Of a DNA stretch of 22,283 nucleotides, positions 19,890-22,283 are shown piece after piece. Numbering within the stretch: the stretch's first letter is position 1; each line of letters begins with the position of its first letter. The notes beneath the pieces were generated by a model that saw only the letters and a program-made list of their open reading frames with translations, made no database searches and was not told the DNA's origin. The DNA is from Symbiodinium natans (lineage: Eukaryota; Sar; Dinophyceae; Suessiales; Symbiodiniaceae): assembly GCA_905221605.1 (NCBI GenBank), contig CAJNDS010001344.1, positions 1-22,283 on the forward strand. The letters run 5' to 3'. A program made the translations under genes and the position numbers.

Positions 19890-20590
19890 TCAGGTTCCCA
19901 ACGAGGCCGACGAGGAGGATGATGACTATGTTCTTAGTGATGGTGAAGAATGTCCTCCTATGCCTCAAGAACTACAACCTCAGGAGACAAGGATTGTTCG
20001 CTACGACGATGATGACGAGGTGATGGACAGGTTGGATGAAGAGGGCAAGGAGCTCCTGGTGGACACAGAGGTGGTAGCGAAGGTTGCGAAGAAGGCGTCT
20101 GAGGAGGGGAAGTCTGAGGAGGAAGTGAAGCCACTACCTGAAGACTTTAAACCGCCGGAGAAGGCGTTCCTGAAGTTTGCAGTTCCGCTTCCGGATGTCA
20201 AGGGTCCCACTGTGATGAGTGCAGTCCAGAAAATCGTCTTGTACCTGAAGGACCTCAACATTCCGGTCTTGCGATTCCGCTCAGACAGGGCGTCGCAGTT
20301 CACCTCGAAGGAAATGGTCCAGTGGTTCCACAAGGAGCCCATTCGTGTTACCACTAGTGTTCCGGGAGTACCACAAGGAAATGGAGGTGCTGAGAATGCG
20401 GTGAAGACTCAGTGAAGACTGTGAAGCAACAGGCGAGGACTATGTTGGGCGCAGCAAGGCTTGGAGAGGAGTTTTGGCCTTTGGCGGTGATGGCAGCAAC
20501 GGCCATGGACCGTGCAAAAGTCCTCAGTCAGGTCACCAAGTTGGCTGCGACTTTTGGAACCCGGGTCTACGTCAAGAAGAAGAAGTATGC
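19870..20590 (+). pseudogene. Integrase core remainder, broken by an 11-base duplication
   Basis: The frame from about 19870 has a strongly acidic stretch (EADEEDDDYVLSDGEE) and then the integrase second motif SDRASQF, with Asp at 20284-20286, and PQGNGGAENAV with the catalytic Glu at 20391-20393, so all three DDE residues are present across the two blocks. Immediately after, GTGAAGACT is duplicated with CA between copies (20401-20420); this creates a stop at 20413-20415 and shifts the frame. The reading resumes as VKQQARTMLGAARLGEEFWP and runs to VYVKKKKY, where the next insertion begins. Confidence 0.75.
20401..20420 (+). repeat. 11-base tandem duplication causing frameshift in integrase
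   Basis: GTGAAGACTCA (20401-20411) is followed directly by GTGAAGACT (20412-20420). Removing one 11-base unit would put the downstream integrase reading back in frame, so the duplication is the lesion. Confidence 0.75.
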
Positions 20591-20591
20591 A
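20577..20591. repeat. 15-base direct repeat, left copy (possible target-site duplication)
   Basis: AAGAAGAAGTATGCA at 20577-20591 recurs exactly at 21408-21422. The right copy directly follows an A-run. The two copies bracket 816 bases (20592-21407). Confidence 0.7.
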
Positions 20592-20927
20592 ACCTTGGCA
20601 GCATTGGCAGCACACCAATGCACACACCAAGGCAGAGTGACGGTTGAAGGGGTACATGTTACACATGTTTTAAAACTGCTAGGGGACAGACAACTGTGGG
20701 TTTGCGAAGGTTGTGGTGGACAGTTGTCCTTGAAGACTAAAAATGTTTCGCAAAAACTTTCAGTTGCATGCAGTTTTAAAAAGGACCCCAGGTGCAAGGC
20801 GCAGTTTAAACCCGAGCCAACCAATGCCATCCGCAGCCTCTTTCAGCAGGTGCAAGGGACAGCCCAAGTTGCAGCAGACCCCCCTTGTGCAAAATCCCTG
20901 AGGGCACCGGCAGCTGAAGCAACCTAG
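20592..20927 (+). CDS. Zinc-ribbon-like ORF, probably LINE-associated
   Basis: The frame enters from the integrase reading without a stop and ends TAG at 20925-20927. Content after the junction is unlike integrase: a short Ala/Leu stretch, then a module with CEGCGG (C-x2-C) about ten residues after HVTHVLKLL, and two further Cys (VACS and DPRC), suggesting a four-Cys or Cys/His metal-binding ribbon. My recollection is that similar His/Cys modules precede the endonuclease of dinoflagellate LINE-like elements, which would link it to the ORF at 21418; that is inference. It lacks its own clear start codon and may be a non-functional fragment. Confidence 0.4.
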   Translation, partial: TLAALAAHQCTHQGRVTVEGVHVTHVLKLLGDRQLWVCEGCGGQLSLKTKNVSQKLSVACSFKKDPRCKAQFKPEPTNAIRSLFQQVQGTAQVAADPPCAKSLRAPAAEAT

Positions 20928-20946
20928 GAGGTTGCATCCTCCCAGT

Positions 20947-21259
20947 GAGGATAAAGTGGAGGTCATCCTCGCTACCAGGAAACTACCCCTGACCGATCCC
21001 CTCTAACAGCCTGCACCAGGTGCACCAGAGGCCTTGAGGGAGATTTTTTGTCAGGAGGTTTTAATCCTCTCATGAGGTATCACCCTCTGGTAGCATCCCA
21101 AAGAGGATGATGAAGTCGAGTTTCATCCTCGCTGCCAGAGAACACACCCCTGGCCGATTTCCTCTCACAGTTTGCACACAGTGCACCAGAAACCTTGAGG
21201 ACTGTTTGCCAGGAGGTTCAATCCTCTCATGAGGTATCAGCCTCTGGTAGCATCCCAAA
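20947..21259. repeat. Two tandem 156/157-base units plus a partial third
   Basis: Unit 1 is 20947-21102 and unit 2 is 21103-21259; both begin GAGGAT, contain TCATCCTCGCT and TCCTCTCATGAGGTATCA, and end CTCTGGTAGCATCCCAAA. The third starts again at 21260 (GAGGATGATAG) and stops after about 11 bases. The units differ at scattered positions, so the duplication is old. Each unit contains AGGAGGTT and AATCCTCTCATGAGG, which can pair internally. Confidence 0.85.
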
Positions 21260-21407
21260 GAGGATGATAGCTTAGGAGGAGGTGATGTTCCTCCCCCTGT
21301 ACCATAGGGCCAAGAGTGCCATCAGATGTGCCGGTACCGAGGCACGGTTTTCACAACCCAAACACCAAGAAGGTGGATCGCATTTGTTCGCTCAACTCGG
21401 AAAAAAA

Positions 21408-21422
21408 AAGAAGAAGTATGCA
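21408..21422. repeat. 15-base direct repeat, right copy
   Basis: Exact second copy of AAGAAGAAGTATGCA, directly after the A-run that ends the inserted segment. The ATG of the LINE-like ORF (21418-21420) lies inside it. Confidence 0.7.
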
Positions 21423-22283
21423 TCAAGCGAGCCCCTTTCAGGCGAAGGAAGCCACCCTTTTAAGCTTCATCGAAGCCCAAGAGGAGGTGATGGCGGAGGA
21501 CTCCCTGGCCTGGGGTTGGTGCAGGATGGTCCTGCATGCCCTAGAGCAAGGAGAGGATGTCACCGGGAAAGCCATTCAACAAGCAAAGGAGGTGATAGCC
21601 TCTGAGCTCCCAAAGAAGGAAGAGTCCCTGACACCGGAACAGGTGCTGGGTCAGCAGGAACGAGAGGAAGACCCTACCCACGGCGAGGGCACCGACTCAG
21701 AAGAGCCCAGCCATGAGAAGGTTAAACCTTCCGCCTCGCCTGACCAGTATCTAAGTATCATGAGCGCCAATGTCACCAGTTTCAACAACGGGGCACTGGA
21801 GTGGGTGACCTCCTCCAAAGCCAAGGTGGTGTGTCTGCAGGAAACCCACCTCACACCGGAACTGCTGCAGGGCGGGAGAGCCACACTGCAATCCCTAGGA
21901 TGGGATCTCTATGCTGAGCCGGCCTCCCTGTCGGACAAGGGCACAAGGTTGGGGGGCACTGCTTGTGCCTTTCCCAAAAATAGCGGAGTGTGGCAAAAAG
22001 CCACCTACCAATGCAAAGGGGCAGGCTACACAGCTGTGGGTCTGAGACAAAGACGGTGGTACTACACGATTGTGTCCCTCTACCTGAGGGACACGGAAGG
22101 CCTAAATGGTCCCACGAATGCAGAGGTGCTATCCTCTCTGGTGGCTTTCGTAAGAACCCTCCCGGAACCCTGGATCATCCTAGGAGATTGGAACCTGGAC
22201 CCGACCGAAGTTCAGGACACAGCACTGACTCAGGTGATGAGGGGGAGGATGGTAGCCACTGGAGAGGCTACATGCAACCATGG
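21418..22283 (+). CDS. LINE-like element ORF, EEP endonuclease domain, cut by window end
   Basis: Open from ATG at 21418 to the last base, 288 codons, with no stop. Residues 1-110 are charged and helical, Glu-rich and unassigned. From about residue 115 the endonuclease/exonuclease/phosphatase fold of LINE retrotransposons appears: SIMSANVTSFNN with the metal-site Asn near residue 118, VVCLQETHL with the catalytic Glu at residue 142, a central Gly/Ala strand (GGTACAFP), YYTIVSLYLRD, and WIILGDWNLD with Asp 257 and Asn 259. All visible motifs are intact. This domain nicks target DNA to prime reverse transcription. The reverse transcriptase would lie past the window. The start codon falls in the 15-base repeat, so the true start may be upstream or in another exon. 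Confidence 0.8.
   Translation, partial: MHQASPFQAKEATLLSFIEAQEEVMAEDSLAWGWCRMVLHALEQGEDVTGKAIQQAKEVIASELPKKEESLTPEQVLGQQEREEDPTHGEGTDSEEPSHEKVKPSASPDQYLSIMSANVTSFNNGALEWVTSSKAKVVCLQETHLTPELLQGGRATLQSLGWDLYAEPASLSDKGTRLGGTACAFPKNSGVWQKATYQCKGAGYTAVGLRQRRWYYTIVSLYLRDTEGLNGPTNAEVLSSLVAFVRTLPEPWIILGDWNLDPTEVQDTALTQVMRGRMVATGEATCNH

Larger units (their letters stand above)
16786..20590 (+). pseudogene. Decayed Ty1/copia-like retroelement: Gag, protease, integrase; no reverse transcriptase
   Basis: Order of recognised parts: Gag with zinc fingers, aspartic protease, integrase zinc-binding motif, integrase core. The parts lie in frames that change at about 17275-17295, 18190-18240, 19870-19885 and 20401-20420, so no intact polyprotein can be made. 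The copia order (protease, integrase, then reverse transcriptase) explains why reverse transcriptase and RNase H would come next, but the element is broken off at about 20590. No LTR is seen; the 5' side is the nonamer array. The family matches copia-like elements abundant in dinoflagellate genomes, which share the CCCH plus CCHC Gag; this is recognised from motifs only. Confidence 0.85.
20592..21407 (+). mobile_element. Putative retroposed insertion with A-run and 15-base flanking repeats
   Basis: The segment starts abruptly at ACCTTGGCAGC inside the integrase frame and ends CTCGG followed by an A-run, then the second copy of AAGAAGAAGTATGCA. An A-tail followed by a target-site duplication is the mark of target-primed reverse transcription, as used by LINEs and the SINEs they mobilise. 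Inside are a zinc-ribbon-like ORF (to 20927) and two tandem 156-157-base units. The AAG-rich nature of the flanking repeat is a caution, since part of the match could be microsatellite-like chance. Confidence 0.5.

Noticed and set aside
1-22283. Dinoflagellate spliced-leader relic, tRNA, rRNA or CRISPR array
   Set aside because: Looked for the spliced-leader end (TTTTGGCTCAAG), cloverleaf-like patterns and regularly spaced repeats with unique spacers; none seen by eye.

Overview
The window reads as nuclear DNA of a dinoflagellate, most likely a Symbiodiniaceae-like alga; this is inferred from style, not from a database match. The reasons are: genes cut into many small exons on the + strand; introns that begin with GC or GA as well as GT; long intergenic and intronic tracts with simple repeats; a Ty1/copia-like element whose Gag carries both a CCCH zinc finger and a CCHC knuckle; and a LINE-like endonuclease ORF. 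There are no bacterial-style operons or ribosome binding sites, and I see no tRNA or rRNA.

Layout. 1-880: purine microsatellite and unassigned sequence with one candidate exon. 881-3517: a multi-exon + strand gene that begins in view with a J-domain (HPD motif) and ends at a stop at 3517. 3518-4182: G-rich spacer. 4183-6188: candidate multi-exon + gene of unknown function. 6189-6744: spacer with short GC-rich repeats. 6745-9487: candidate gene with a 362-codon first block, a membrane segment and a helical C-terminal part. 9488-11154: weakly coding. 11155-14728: the best resolved gene, a coiled-coil/PAS-domain protein in at least 11 recognisable exons, with two PAS domains and a possible third; its last visible exon ends on a splice donor and no terminal exon is seen.

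14740-16778 is almost pure repeat: AT-rich DNA with a TA microsatellite, then an array of TTTGAATAG and its complement arranged head to head around short G/C spacers, including one perfect inverted repeat with 111-base arms. The array abuts directly on a decayed copia-like element (16786 to about 20590) with Gag, protease and integrase but several frameshifts and no reverse transcriptase. That element is followed by an apparent 816-base retroposed insertion (20592-21407) with an A-run and a 15-base direct repeat at its ends, containing a zinc-ribbon-like ORF and two 156-157-base tandem units. From 21418 to the window end an ORF encodes an apurinic-type endonuclease domain of a LINE-like element, cut by the window edge.

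All convincing coding signals are on the + strand, which fits the unidirectional gene order known from dinoflagellates. The host genes show no obvious functional link with each other. Exon boundaries were chosen by eye from reading frame, splice motif and phase; only the J-domain and PAS exons have independent support from protein motifs.
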